Below, in pieces: positions 1 through 8,801 of a stretch of 64,000 bases of DNA; position 1 is the first letter of the stretch; every line of letters begins with the position of its first letter. The DNA is taken from positions 1-64,000 of the forward strand of contig NZ_CP019436.1 in the NCBI RefSeq assembly GCF_002201895.1, given 5' to 3'. Origin of the DNA: Methanopyrus sp. SNP6. GTDB lineage: Archaea; JAADCQ01; Methanopyri; Methanopyrales; Methanopyraceae. Under the pieces are notes generated by a model. It saw nothing but the letters and a program-made list of their open reading frames with translations, had not been told where the DNA came from and ran no database searches. The position numbers and the translations under genes were made by a program.

Positions 1-12
1 CTGGCTTGCTTA

Positions 13-549
13 ATGTTACTAGAACGCTTACCAAGGCTTGAGGAACCACCCGAGTTCAGACTCGATCCCGAGGTGATTATGGATTATACTAAGCGAGCGA
101 TTTACGCTGTCATAATATTCAGATTATCGTCAGTAGAGTACTATGTAGCGGATTGGGTTTCGAAATTATTGGCTTGGGTTTGGTTGGGTGATGATAAGCT
201 AGCTTCTAATGTTTGGGATGATGTGAGTGCGGGGGTTGGCGCTCCAGTGATTGAAGAACCGTTAAAACGCTTGGCTAGCGAGCTCACTGGGTTATCTAGG
301 TTACTAATTGGAGTATTGCACGGATTCCTCGAATGGGTCTACTACAAGGAAGCTCCGAATGACTTACAAGTCTTATCACTTAGGTTGTCATTGCACGTAT
401 CTTATACTGTGATACCACTACCAGTGGGGATGTTACTCCACTCACTCTACAATTCAGAGACGTCACTGGATGATTGGACCAGCTTACTAACACCAATACT
501 ATCCATAATAGAAGGACTCATAATAAACGCGATAACCGGGGTGTGGTAA
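13..549 (+). CDS. CPBP-like intramembrane protein (putative)
   Basis: A 178-residue, largely hydrophobic protein. It carries a pattern resembling the CPBP (CAAX protease/bacteriocin-processing, Abi) family: EEPLKR at residues 81-86 fits EExxxR, His103 follows a hydrophobic helix (LLIGVLHG), and HSLYN at 143-147 fits HxxxN. In that family these residues line a glutamate/histidine active site inside the membrane. Their order and spacing here support the family, but the match is by motif only. The frame is open to the left edge of the window, so the true start may lie upstream. The stop is 3 bases before the next gene, suggesting co-transcription. Base composition is AT-richer than the rest of the window, as in the whole island from 1 to about 2885. 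It could equally be an unrelated membrane orphan. Confidence 0.5.
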   Translation: MLLERLPRLEEPPEFRLDPEVIMDYTKRAIYAVIIFRLSSVEYYVADWVSKLLAWVWLGDDKLASNVWDDVSAGVGAPVIEEPLKRLASELTGLSRLLIGVLHGFLEWVYYKEAPNDLQVLSLRLSLHVSYTVIPLPVGMLLHSLYNSETSLDDWTSLLTPILSIIEGLIINAITGVW

Positions 550-552
550 GCG

Positions 553-1341
553 ATGACTGGTATCATAGTACTAATCGCCTCGCTCTCCTTACTCTCACTC
601 TCGACGTTGGTTAGTGCCGACGAGCTTGATGTTAAGTATTGCATTAACTTGTGTCACACCGTACAGGAGGATGTTAAGAAGTGTAGCGATATGTGTTCCA
701 ACGTGATCAGCTTACTTGATAAAATAAGCGCTAGTAGAAGAGTCGATGTTAGTCATGAGATCCACGATATTAAATTGTGTAAAAGGTACTTATCGGAGTC
801 TTACAAAGTGTTGGACTGGAGTCATTCTAGGTTAGAGGAATTGGACGGTATCATAGATAAGTACGATAGTATTCGTGAGATGTTGCTAGTAGAGGCTATG
901 GATGGGGAGAACGGCCTTTTGTCGGGTCTATCCCTATTGGAAGATATGAGGTGGAACCTTCAGGAGCTATTTGGTAAGTTGAGTAGACTAGAGGCTATAT
1001 GTCGAGATTTCTTGGAAGGAAAGTTGGGTGAAGATGAGTTCATGAGGAAGATGGATGAAGCCGTACCTGACGCTGTTGGATACGCTAGGAGTGTCAGGGA
1101 TTCCTCTTATCACTTCGGATCCGTTGTGAACGCCAGCCTGTGCAGAGTGAAAGAGATCGTAGAGGCTTGGGAAGAGAAGCGTTCGAAGGAGGAAGAGATA
1201 AAACGCACTGAGGCGTCGAGGTTCAAGAAAGCTCTCATGGCATTGGTAGCGGCGCTAATCCTGTCGCTGCTTCCTGGGTGGATCCAGCAGTACATCTCTG
1301 CGATCATAGGTTTAATGACGGCGTTGATGCCGTTTCTGTAA
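553..1341 (+). CDS. Secreted, membrane-anchored helical orphan
   Basis: A 262-residue protein with a clear signal peptide (hydrophobic residues 4-20, ending near VSA). A long helical, charged body follows, with several cysteines in its first third (C30, C34 and later pairs), then a C-terminal hydrophobic segment (about 226-262) after a lysine/arginine-rich stretch. It therefore probably sits outside the cell, held by its C-terminus. I do not recognise the family. It starts 3 bases after the preceding CPBP-like gene, and its 3' end overlaps the convergent coiled-coil gene by about 30 bases. Codon use is AT-richer than in the housekeeping genes further right, consistent with an accessory island. 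Confidence 0.6.
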   Translation: MTGIIVLIASLSLLSLSTLVSADELDVKYCINLCHTVQEDVKKCSDMCSNVISLLDKISASRRVDVSHEIHDIKLCKRYLSESYKVLDWSHSRLEELDGIIDKYDSIREMLLVEAMDGENGLLSGLSLLEDMRWNLQELFGKLSRLEAICRDFLEGKLGEDEFMRKMDEAVPDAVGYARSVRDSSYHFGSVVNASLCRVKEIVEAWEEKRSKEEEIKRTEASRFKKALMALVAALILSLLPGWIQQYISAIIGLMTALMPFL

Positions 1342-2885
1342 GCGCCATACTGCTAGTAACCCGCCTAAGACTTCGATTCTACTCACAGTTTCGTGTAGTC
1401 TCTTTACCTCATTGCTGTTATTATTAATGTTTGACAGTGCTGATGCGATCTCGCTGTTCAGCACTTTAATCTTTTCATCGATTTCCTTAATTTTCTTCTC
1501 TATATCCACGATTACCTCACCGTAACTTTTCTCCATACTACCGGTCTTACTTTCTAGCGCCTCGACCCTTTCCTTCAACTTACTAACCTCTTCCGTTACT
1601 TCATTCACCGTGCTTAGTATCTTGTTAAGCTCGCTTTCCATCCGTCTAACTTTATCTCTAATAACGTCCTGATTGCCCCTTAGGTCTGACACGTTCTTGG
1701 TTAGATCTAATACGTAATTATTGACTTCACTGACCTTTTCTCTTAAGGTATTGATACTCTTACTAAGCTTCGCCATGTCCATATTTATACTATTAATGCT
1801 ACTGTGTATTTCCAATACATCCCCCTCGACATTCGATATTCTGCTCTCAATGTTTCTAATATTTTCACTAATTTCATTCAATTTTGAATTCACGTCATCC
1901 ACCCGAACTTTGATATTAGATAGCTCGTCCTTAACCGAAGATATTTCACTCTTTATTGAAGACACTTCGTTACTAAGTTCACTTACATTCGTAGTAACAT
2001 TCAATAGCTTAGATATCGTCCCAATTATCTCGTCTACTGGATCACCTACTCTCAAAGTTTCAATGTATATTTTATTGTCGTTACCTAGCAATGCCAATAC
2101 CAGACCAGCGCTATTAGATCCGCTACTGTTGCCCGATCCTACAACTAACCTGATGTCGATGTTGATACCATCCTACAGTTCACTGCTGTCATATGTTGAC
2201 AGCACTTGAACCCTATTGTATTTATCTCTAAATAATACTCCGTGCACCTTACCGTCGGTAGTGAACACTGCCAGATAGTACTTTCCACCGTCGCTATCCT
2301 CGTAAACAGGTATCACGTATAGATTCGATACGCTCCCATTATAGCGGTAAATAATCACGTTCTGTGCCACTGAACAACCACTGTCTGTTATCTTTATCAG
2401 AGCCGCTTTTATCGCATTCGACGACGCGTCCCTGTACTCTACTACATTACCCACCACACACGGGTCAGTACCTACTCCCAGAGTTAAATTACCTAGGGAA
2501 TCATTAACACCAGTTCTGAGTACTACCACTCTTACCTCAGGGCTGTCACCCGAGTAATCCGTGAATCCTACGATGAGGTATTTATCGTACACCGATATCA
2601 TGGGTTTAGGATGTAAGACGGTATTCCCGTCGATCTTACCTACACTAGGGATTTCGTAGTAACTGTTATCACCAATCTTCCTAACCACCACATTACAAGA
2701 GTCACCGCACCACTTTTCATATGCGACACAGTAATTTCCTAATGAGTCCGAGGTTAACCGTGGGTACGCAGCACTGTCATCTATTTTGGTAGTGCTTCCA
2801 GTACCTACGTCGTACAATACTAAATCACCGTAACTTTCCTTCCTTCTAATATCAACAGCTGCAATGTAATTACCATAGATTAGAC
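1312..2885 (-). pseudogene. Broken beta-propeller/coiled-coil surface protein gene
   Basis: Two open stretches lie in one frame, 2885-2176 and 2172-1312, separated by a single TAG at 2173-2175. Sense continues across it (SSEL, stop, DGINIDIRLVVG). The upstream part resembles TolB-like propeller blades (YGNYIAAVDIRR, then LVLYDVGTG). The downstream part is about 200 residues of heptad coiled coil (repeated SxxIxxIxSxV patterns) with a short hydrophobic, basic tail. There is no signal peptide or proper start: at about 2885 the sequence switches abruptly to GC-rich DNA belonging to another gene. I read this as the 3' portion of a large surface-protein gene, truncated by recombination and carrying a nonsense codon. 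The downstream piece could still be made from an internal start at 2097. Confidence 0.6.
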
Positions 2886-3229
2886 ACCACCGCCTCATCG
2901 GGAACGACCGCCTCCAGGTAATCCGTAACGCCATCAGCGTCCTCGCCACTGACCCCCTCCACGCGATTCGACCCAAGAACCCTCGATACCGACTCGATCA
3001 CGGACTCCGGATCCGTCCCCGTCAGCAAAACAACTCCCACGTCACCGGTTATCGACTCCAATACGATACTCGAAGACGAGAACTCCACACCCAACAACTC
3101 GTCCACACGATCCTCCAGGAACTGGAGGACTAGGTCCATCACGTACACAGCGTCAGGAGGTACCTCACCGTAAACACCGAGCGCAAACCCATTCTCAGGG
3201 ATCGCCCTAACTAAGAACATCTCGGACAC
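2870..3229 (-). CDS. Orphan acidic protein, probably 3'-truncated
   Basis: A 119-residue acidic protein from a GTG at 3229 (or ATG at 3220). Its body is GC-rich like the core genome and shows a plausible alpha/beta pattern (GFALGVYGEV, then VMDLVLQFLEDRVDELLG, then VGVVLLTGTDPESVI). The last residues (SNLW) are encoded by the AT-rich DNA of the neighbouring propeller remnant. The original C-terminus therefore appears to have been replaced when the island joined at about 2885. A roadblock-like regulator of small GTPases was considered from the size and pattern, but no motif proves it. A shared TATA element lies about 40 bases upstream. Confidence 0.5.
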   Translation of the reverse strand: MSEMFLVRAIPENGFALGVYGEVPPDAVYVMDLVLQFLEDRVDELLGVEFSSSSIVLESITGDVGVVLLTGTDPESVIESVSRVLGSNRVEGVSGEDADGVTDYLEAVVPDEAVVSNLW

Positions 3230-3266
3230 CCACCGATTTTGTCTAGCCGCTTTACCATCCGGAATG

Positions 3267-3276
3267 TATAAATATT
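3267..3276. promoter_or_regulatory. Divergent TATA element
   Basis: The stretch TATAAATATT sits between the minus-strand orphan starting at 3229 and the plus-strand small gene starting at 3326. It is AT-rich in a GC-rich setting and at archaeal box-A distance for both. The reverse complement is also a usable TATA box. Confidence 0.45.
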
Positions 3277-3325
3277 AACCAACATAGGGCTGTGGTATGG
3301 AGCGTGGAACCGGGTCGGTAAATCG

Positions 3326-3620
3326 ATGGATCGCATCGACCTGATCGACACCGTCCTAAGTAGGAACCTCTACGCGTTTAGTGACGACCTCAAGAGACTT
3401 AAAGACTACTTGAAAATAAGGTCTAATATGCTATCTGAAACGGCAGGTTATATGAATAATCCAGAATTCTCATAATTATGGAAAGTTTGTAAAGTTGCTA
3501 TACAGGACTTTAGATCAGTTACTTAAGGGAGCTCTGGACATCCCTAAGGATATGATAATTAAGATGGCCTCGGACGTGCTACTCAAAAGAGATAAAGATA
3601 AGAGCAATAAGTACAACTAG
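3326..3620 (+). pseudogene. Small helical protein gene with a frameshift
   Basis: An ATG at 3326 opens 49 residues of amphipathic helix (for example DDLKRLKDYLKIRSNM) ending at TAA 3473-3475. The +1 frame across that point reads on as coherent helix (KFVKLLYRTLDQLLKGALDI) to TAG at 3618. Read together they give a protein of about 97 residues. Either the gene lost frame at around 3465-3475 or these are two tiny genes. I do not recognise the product. A TATA element lies 50 bases upstream. Confidence 0.35.
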
Positions 3621-3671
3621 TGTGGACTTTGATGTCATGTATGAGTTTTTTCAATGGTCATCTCTAGATTT

Positions 3672-6600
3672 CTACTCGAGTTTTAACTGTCTCTGTATTC
3701 TTTCTATCTCTCCGATCGTCTCATTGTCAGCATTCCAGTAGCCTCGTTCGTGCGCTTCTAGTAGTCTTGAGGCTATCTCGCGCACGGCCGCTGGGTTCAG
3801 TTCTTCCATCCGTTCTCTCGTCTCGTCGTCTAGCAGATATTCTCTCGCTACTCCCTCCCATATCCAGTCTTCCACGGAGTCGGTTGTGGCGGCGAGTCCT
3901 ATCAGGTTCTCCACACGTTTCGCTATCTCCCTGCACCCGTCGTATCCGTGTTTCAGCATGTGTTCTTTCCACTTCTCGTTGAGTAGTCTGGACGCCGTCC
4001 CGGATCTGATCACGGTCTTAAGGTCGTGGACTTCCGGTTCTTTGTTCGAGCACGAGTCGATCACGTACGTTTCCGCGTCTTCGGCGGTGGCCGTTAGTCC
4101 GCCTAGAAACTCGTAGTAGTGGTCCAGGTCGATGATGTCGTAGGGTCTGTGCGACCTGACCTGTACTGTGGCGTCCTGTCGGCTCGTCACCGTCTCGAAC
4201 AGTTCCCGACATTCTTCGCCGTGAACTCCCTCACCGTACGCGTAACCCATGTCGTTGAGGTACGCGTCGATGAACTCCGATTCGTCGTCCCATTGGGACG
4301 ATTCCACCTTCGACCGCATGTTGTCCGCCGCGTACAGGTCGGGTCTCGGACCGAATATTCGGGATTCGGGTCGTTCGTGCCCTTCTTCCCGGAGTTCCCT
4401 TACGTTCTTCTTCACAGGGTTGATCTCCTCCGGTTCGTCGAGCTCCGCTACCTTGCGCACGGCCCGGTCGATCAGTTCGACGATGTTCGGGAAGGTGTCT
4501 CTGAAGATGCCGCACACCGTCACGACGACGTCCACTCGTGGTCGTCCCAGTTCCTCAGCCGGTATCGGTTCGACGTCGATCACGTTACCCGCGTCGTCCC
4601 TAACCGGCTTGACTCCGAGCAGCTCGAGGATCATGGCGACGGTCTCTCCACCGGTCTGCATCGTCTCGAAGGCCCATAGGACGATACCAACGGTCCTCGG
4701 GTATTCACCGTGCTCTTCGAGGTGGCGTTCTAGGAGTTCTTCGACGGCTTTCCTGGCCCGTTTCTCCGCCTCCGGCGTGGGTATCCTCCTAGGGTTCAGT
4801 GACGTCAGGTTGCGACCCGTCGGCACGACTTCGGGGTTCCGTTCTATCTCGCCTCCCGGTGACGGTTCTAGGTACTCGCCTCGGAGCGCCTTTAGGAGTG
4901 ATTCCTGTTCGCGGCGGTACGATTCCACTAGTCCGTCTACGAGTTCCCGGGCGGAGTCCGGGTTGTTGAAGGCGTTCGATAGCTCGTCCTCGCCTTTTTC
5001 GAGGTATTTCAGTACGGTATCGACGGCTCTCTCGCGGTCCGCCTTCAGAGCGTCTCTCGATTCCGCGTAACTCACTACGGTTTCCGCGATCAGTTCTGGG
5101 TCGGGGTTCGCTCCGATTACGTGTAATCCGCACGGGATACGGTCTCTGATGGCCCTCCGGATCATCGATTCTACCGCACCGACGTACGCGTCGTCGTCTT
5201 CGATTTCAATGTCGATTCCCGCCGCTTCAACGATTTCTCGGAGTTCTTCGACGTCCTCTCGACCTTCGCGGACAGCCTCGCACAGTCGCAGTAGTTCTCG
5301 GTATCCATCGAGCTCCGGGTCGGCGAGCGGTGGGTGCAGATGGGAGACGGTGTACGCGTACGTCCTGTGTTTGGCGATCGCGGCCTCCGACGGGTTGTTT
5401 ACGTTGTATAGGTAGACATGTGGGATCGGTGTTATGAGGAGGTCTGGGAAGCACGAGCGTGATAGTGCCTTCTCTTTACCTGGTAGGAACTCCAGGGTCC
5501 CGTGCGTGCCGAAATGTAGTATTACGTCGGCGCCCCACTCCCGTCTTAGCCACTCGTAGAAGCAGGCGTAGTAGTGTGTCGGTGGAGTGTCGTCGTGGTA
5601 CGATTCTTCGGATTCGTGCAATCCCCTGGTGGGTTGGAACCCGACGAACACGTCCCCGAGATCGAGACCGAAGATTCGGAACGACCCGTCGACGAGTAGC
5701 GGGTCGTCTTCCGGGTCGCCCCACGCTTCGAGTATACGTTCTCTGGACTCATCCGGTAGTTCTCCTAGCCATTCCAGGTAACGGTCTACCGGGACCTCGT
5801 CGGCCGCCGGCACGTCTTCCGGTCGTTTATGCTTCAAGTCTGGGTTGCCGAGTCGTCGGAGCGTGTCGTCGGTGACTTTGTCCAGGTCGACTTTCAGACT
5901 CATTTCGTCCTCCAAGAGCTCTAACACGTTACGTAGGCTCGAGAACGTGTCAAGGTACGCCGCTTCACCTACGTTCTCTTCGCCGGGTGGGTAGTTGAAC
6001 AGGATGATCGCGATTTTCCTCGGGCCATGACGTCGCAGCTCGATCCATTTGTACACGAGCTCCGCCGCGCGTTCGATGTTCTCTGGTATCGGTTCCATGG
6101 CGTGCAATGGGACGTTCCCGAATCTGCCCACTTCCGACTGGCAGGCTACGGGCGGTAGGAAGATCGCGGAGTCGAGTTCCGGGAGTGACACGTTGATGAT
6201 CAGGCTCAGCGGGTCCATCCCGAACTCGCTCTCTTCCCACTCTTCCCGGTCCATGTACCAGAGTTGAGGAGCTACGAAGTACAGGGTATTCCAGTCCCTG
6301 AGTAACTCCACCCCACGCTCGACCTCGCCACCCATCGGACCGCCGACGATCCTGAAACAGGTTAGTGCCACCACCGAGTCAGGGCGCTCGTCGGCGAAGA
6401 ACCGGGTCAGGGATCCGTACGCGTCTACCGAGCAGTAGCAACCCACCGCGCCGATGCTCTCTTCCCGTAATGCCTCTATGACCGCGTCTACGTGTTCCGT
6501 GTTCCCGTTCGTGTAGAAGAACTTGTAGAACGTGACCGGCACGAGAGTCCCGTACTCTTCGCGGAGTTCTCTCAGGTAATCCGCGTCGACGATACCGTCC

Positions 6601-7193
6601 TTCGGATCGTACAGGGCGCGACTAGGTACCTCCTTCGGTGGATCGGGTTCACGGACGTCAGCGTCTGCTAGCTCCCTCGCGAGGTACAGGAGCATGTTTT
6701 CAGCGTTATCGGGCCCGCCGTAATCCCAGTATCGGAACGCCCTCATCGCGATCTTCAACCTCCTGAGCGGTCCGAACCATCCCATTTTCTCCGCGAACTT
6801 GGCCCCACGTTCCAACGCCTCGTCCATTCGGACTCCGGACAGGTTGTCCTTACGACGCTCCATCGTTCGGCGGAAGAGTCGGAAGAGTCGGCTCTTCTCG
6901 ATCCCGAGGCTCTTGAACGACGCTCGTATGACCTCGAAGCAGGAGTTAACGGCAACGAACGGGGTCTCTTGCCCTATCCCGTCCAGGTCGGCGGCCTTAG
7001 CGATGGCGGAGTCCATGACGTTCAAGACGGCGAAGTCCGCCTTCCTCGCGGCCCTCTCGAACTCGCTAGGTCGCTCGCGTAGGTCCCACATGTAAAACAT
7101 CTCGACGTCAATTTCACCCTTGAGCCGTTCCGCCGCCTTCGCGACGCTGAGCGAGTACGGCTGGTGACCAACTACTACGACCGCCTTGACCAC
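3672..7193 (-). CDS. cobN: Cobaltochelatase large subunit CobN (Mg-chelatase H family)
   Basis: A cytoplasmic protein of about 1173 residues that inserts cobalt (or another divalent metal) into a tetrapyrrole during cobamide synthesis. Family landmarks seen: VVVVGHQPYS at the start, the metal-site motif HFGTHG near residue 560 followed by LEFLPGKE, GLHVIG near 690, VPTGRN near 790, and a C-terminal DHYYEFLGGL. No signal peptide is present. I start at GTG 7193 because a longer reading frame to 7277 lacks family similarity and a run of G on the coding strand just precedes this GTG, although the spacing to it is unusually short. No chlD/chlI-type ATPase subunit is adjacent. The window holds cbiF, cbiG, cbiH and cbiP elsewhere, and a second, exported CobN-like protein at 49.8-55.6 kb. 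Confidence 0.93.
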   Translation of the reverse strand: MVKAVVVVGHQPYSLSVAKAAERLKGEIDVEMFYMWDLRERPSEFERAARKADFAVLNVMDSAIAKAADLDGIGQETPFVAVNSCFEVIRASFKSLGIEKSRLFRLFRRTMERRKDNLSGVRMDEALERGAKFAEKMGWFGPLRRLKIAMRAFRYWDYGGPDNAENMLLYLARELADADVREPDPPKEVPSRALYDPKDGIVDADYLRELREEYGTLVPVTFYKFFYTNGNTEHVDAVIEALREESIGAVGCYCSVDAYGSLTRFFADERPDSVVALTCFRIVGGPMGGEVERGVELLRDWNTLYFVAPQLWYMDREEWEESEFGMDPLSLIINVSLPELDSAIFLPPVACQSEVGRFGNVPLHAMEPIPENIERAAELVYKWIELRRHGPRKIAIILFNYPPGEENVGEAAYLDTFSSLRNVLELLEDEMSLKVDLDKVTDDTLRRLGNPDLKHKRPEDVPAADEVPVDRYLEWLGELPDESRERILEAWGDPEDDPLLVDGSFRIFGLDLGDVFVGFQPTRGLHESEESYHDDTPPTHYYACFYEWLRREWGADVILHFGTHGTLEFLPGKEKALSRSCFPDLLITPIPHVYLYNVNNPSEAAIAKHRTYAYTVSHLHPPLADPELDGYRELLRLCEAVREGREDVEELREIVEAAGIDIEIEDDDAYVGAVESMIRRAIRDRIPCGLHVIGANPDPELIAETVVSYAESRDALKADRERAVDTVLKYLEKGEDELSNAFNNPDSARELVDGLVESYRREQESLLKALRGEYLEPSPGGEIERNPEVVPTGRNLTSLNPRRIPTPEAEKRARKAVEELLERHLEEHGEYPRTVGIVLWAFETMQTGGETVAMILELLGVKPVRDDAGNVIDVEPIPAEELGRPRVDVVVTVCGIFRDTFPNIVELIDRAVRKVAELDEPEEINPVKKNVRELREEGHERPESRIFGPRPDLYAADNMRSKVESSQWDDESEFIDAYLNDMGYAYGEGVHGEECRELFETVTSRQDATVQVRSHRPYDIIDLDHYYEFLGGLTATAEDAETYVIDSCSNKEPEVHDLKTVIRSGTASRLLNEKWKEHMLKHGYDGCREIAKRVENLIGLAATTDSVEDWIWEGVAREYLLDDETRERMEELNPAAVREIASRLLEAHERGYWNADNETIGEIERIQRQLKLE

Positions 7194-7380
7194 CCCCCCC
7201 CGGCGGTGTGAGTTCCTCAGGGTATTTAGTACTACCTCACACTGACTATTGGAGATGTACGATAAAGGGGACGTCACGGTGGCCCTGGAGCGGCTCTTAT
7301 CGTTCCGTGATGTATTTCAAGGTTCAACCCACTCCCAGGGAACGCTCCGAGAGCGCCGAACTCCGTCGGGGGTGGTGTAT

Positions 7381-7947
7381 GTGGTCATTCCGGTGGGAGG
7401 TGAGATCGCGTTGGTCGCGATATCCTTGTCCATCGTGGCGATCGTGCCGACGATCGTGGCTGCCTTGGTCGGTGATTTGTTCGGTAAGATAATGGGATAC
7501 TTAACCATGTTCTTCCTCGTAATGATAGTCGCACCCCTTACTTACCTCAAAGTGAAGAGCTTCGGATTCTGGGAGTTGCTAACGCTGGATCTCACGGCAT
7601 CGAGTTGCTCCCTCGCGATCCTAAGGATATCGACCTCCGGGCTCGGGTTCGACGTCGGGTCCATCGTGGCGATTTCGAATTTATCGTTCGGTGTCGCGCT
7701 CCTGGTCGCCGCGATCATGGGTGGATGGAAATCGTTCAAGGCCGCACTCCACTCGAAGATATGGTTCCGTCTGATGATGATCTCCGGGATCGGGTCGGTC
7801 ATGGCGTACTGGTCGTACCTCGCTATCTTGGACTTTATAGATTGGCTACACGGTAGGAAAGCGGATCCGAGGGACTTAGAGGCTGCAGAGGCCCTCCTCC
7901 GGGGTGTTCGTGATTGCGAGAGACTGCTGAAAGAGGTTTCTGGGTAG
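7381..7947 (+). CDS. Orphan multi-pass membrane protein
   Basis: About 188 residues with four or five hydrophobic helices (starting IALVAISLSIVAIVPTIVAAL, later MGYLTMFFLVMIVAPL and a segment around MISGIGSVMAYWSYLAIL). It ends in a charged cytoplasmic tail rich in Asp, Arg and Glu. The reading frame is open to 7249, but a GGGGGTG ribosome-binding stretch 6 bases before GTG 7381 favours this start (GTG 7372 is the alternative). No family recognised. It is the first of three consecutive plus-strand orphans. Confidence 0.55.
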   Translation: MVIPVGGEIALVAISLSIVAIVPTIVAALVGDLFGKIMGYLTMFFLVMIVAPLTYLKVKSFGFWELLTLDLTASSCSLAILRISTSGLGFDVGSIVAISNLSFGVALLVAAIMGGWKSFKAALHSKIWFRLMMISGIGSVMAYWSYLAILDFIDWLHGRKADPRDLEAAEALLRGVRDCERLLKEVSG

Positions 7948-8178
7948 GGGGCGGGTTCCTCTACCTGGCCTCCAAGATATCGTCCGATCGAAACGGTAAG
8001 TCGAAGGCCTACGCGTTGGCCACTTTTGGTTCATCGTTACAGACCATTTCCGTGGGGATCGCGTCCGCGCTGGGCGGGAGGGTCGAAGAGAGTCACGTAG
8101 GGGGTCACAGGACGTGCCGTCCAGTCTTTCGATATCGACCCCCCGTTCGACCGAGAAACGTACTTGCTAGGTCTGAGA

Positions 8179-8787
8179 ATGGTTCATAATAACGTTCATG
8201 GTGCTTATAGTGCCATGTACCGAGCTCTCTCCGATGATTCAAGGAACGCGTTCGCTGCGCTTCAAAGGATGCTTGAGGAAGATCCCAACGTGTTCTCAGG
8301 TGTCGTTAACTACCTACACAAAGAGATCAAGAGACAGGCTGAGAGGTCTCCAGCTCTATCGGAGTTCGTCCGCGAGACTACCGGAGACGTGACTCTCAAA
8401 CAACCAGAGTCCGACACTACCACTGTGGACGTTTTCCAACGAGCGTTGAGTTGGCTGCGAGGGGAAGACGAAGAAGGGGAAACTATGTCACACGTGGGTA
8501 CGGCCACCCCGAGTTCACGATCTTACTCAGATGGACCTTCGACCCGTAGTCGAAAGACGATACCCAGGGCGCAGGGTCGGACCGTTACCAACCGTAAGCT
8601 CGAGTACCCACGTCAGCGTCGAACGTCGAGGACGCCCGAAGCTTTCAACGGTCCGGACAGTTCGGAACGATCCTTCGATCTCGTGGCCGCCTTCTGGGAG
8701 ATGATAAGGGGATTGCACGAAGGGCTGTTCTCCTGGAGTTCAGGGCACCGCAGGTACGGTCGAGACGATGACAGGTCTTCTAGGTAG
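8179..8787 (+). CDS. Orphan protein with disordered tail; upstream frame disturbed
   Basis: About 202 residues. The first 110 look helical and folded (ALSDDSRNAFAALQRMLEE). The second half is Ser/Arg/Thr-rich and probably disordered, ending in a short helix (FDLVAAFWEMIRGLHEG). Coherent coding potential continues upstream of ATG 8179 without a good start (SFDIDPPFDRETYLLGLRM in the same frame back to about 8107). A different frame before that, 7914 to about 8090, also looks coding (FLYLASKISSDRNGKSKAYA). The gene may therefore begin at 7914 and carry a frameshift near 8090-8105, or two genes may meet there. No function is apparent. Confidence 0.45.
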   Translation: MVHNNVHGAYSAMYRALSDDSRNAFAALQRMLEEDPNVFSGVVNYLHKEIKRQAERSPALSEFVRETTGDVTLKQPESDTTTVDVFQRALSWLRGEDEEGETMSHVGTATPSSRSYSDGPSTRSRKTIPRAQGRTVTNRKLEYPRQRRTSRTPEAFNGPDSSERSFDLVAAFWEMIRGLHEGLFSWSSGHRRYGRDDDRSSR

Positions 8788-8801
8788 TCCCGTTCTGGGG
8801 T

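Noticed and set aside
2173-2175. Pyrrolysine at the amber codon
   Set aside because: No pyl genes or PYLIS-like support in the window, and the gene is already truncated at its 5' end.
4119-4679. Long plus-strand open frames opposite cobN (for example 4119-4679 and 4249-5070)
   Set aside because: Antisense shadows of a strongly conserved gene; their translations are low-complexity Arg/Ser-rich or His/Val-rich.
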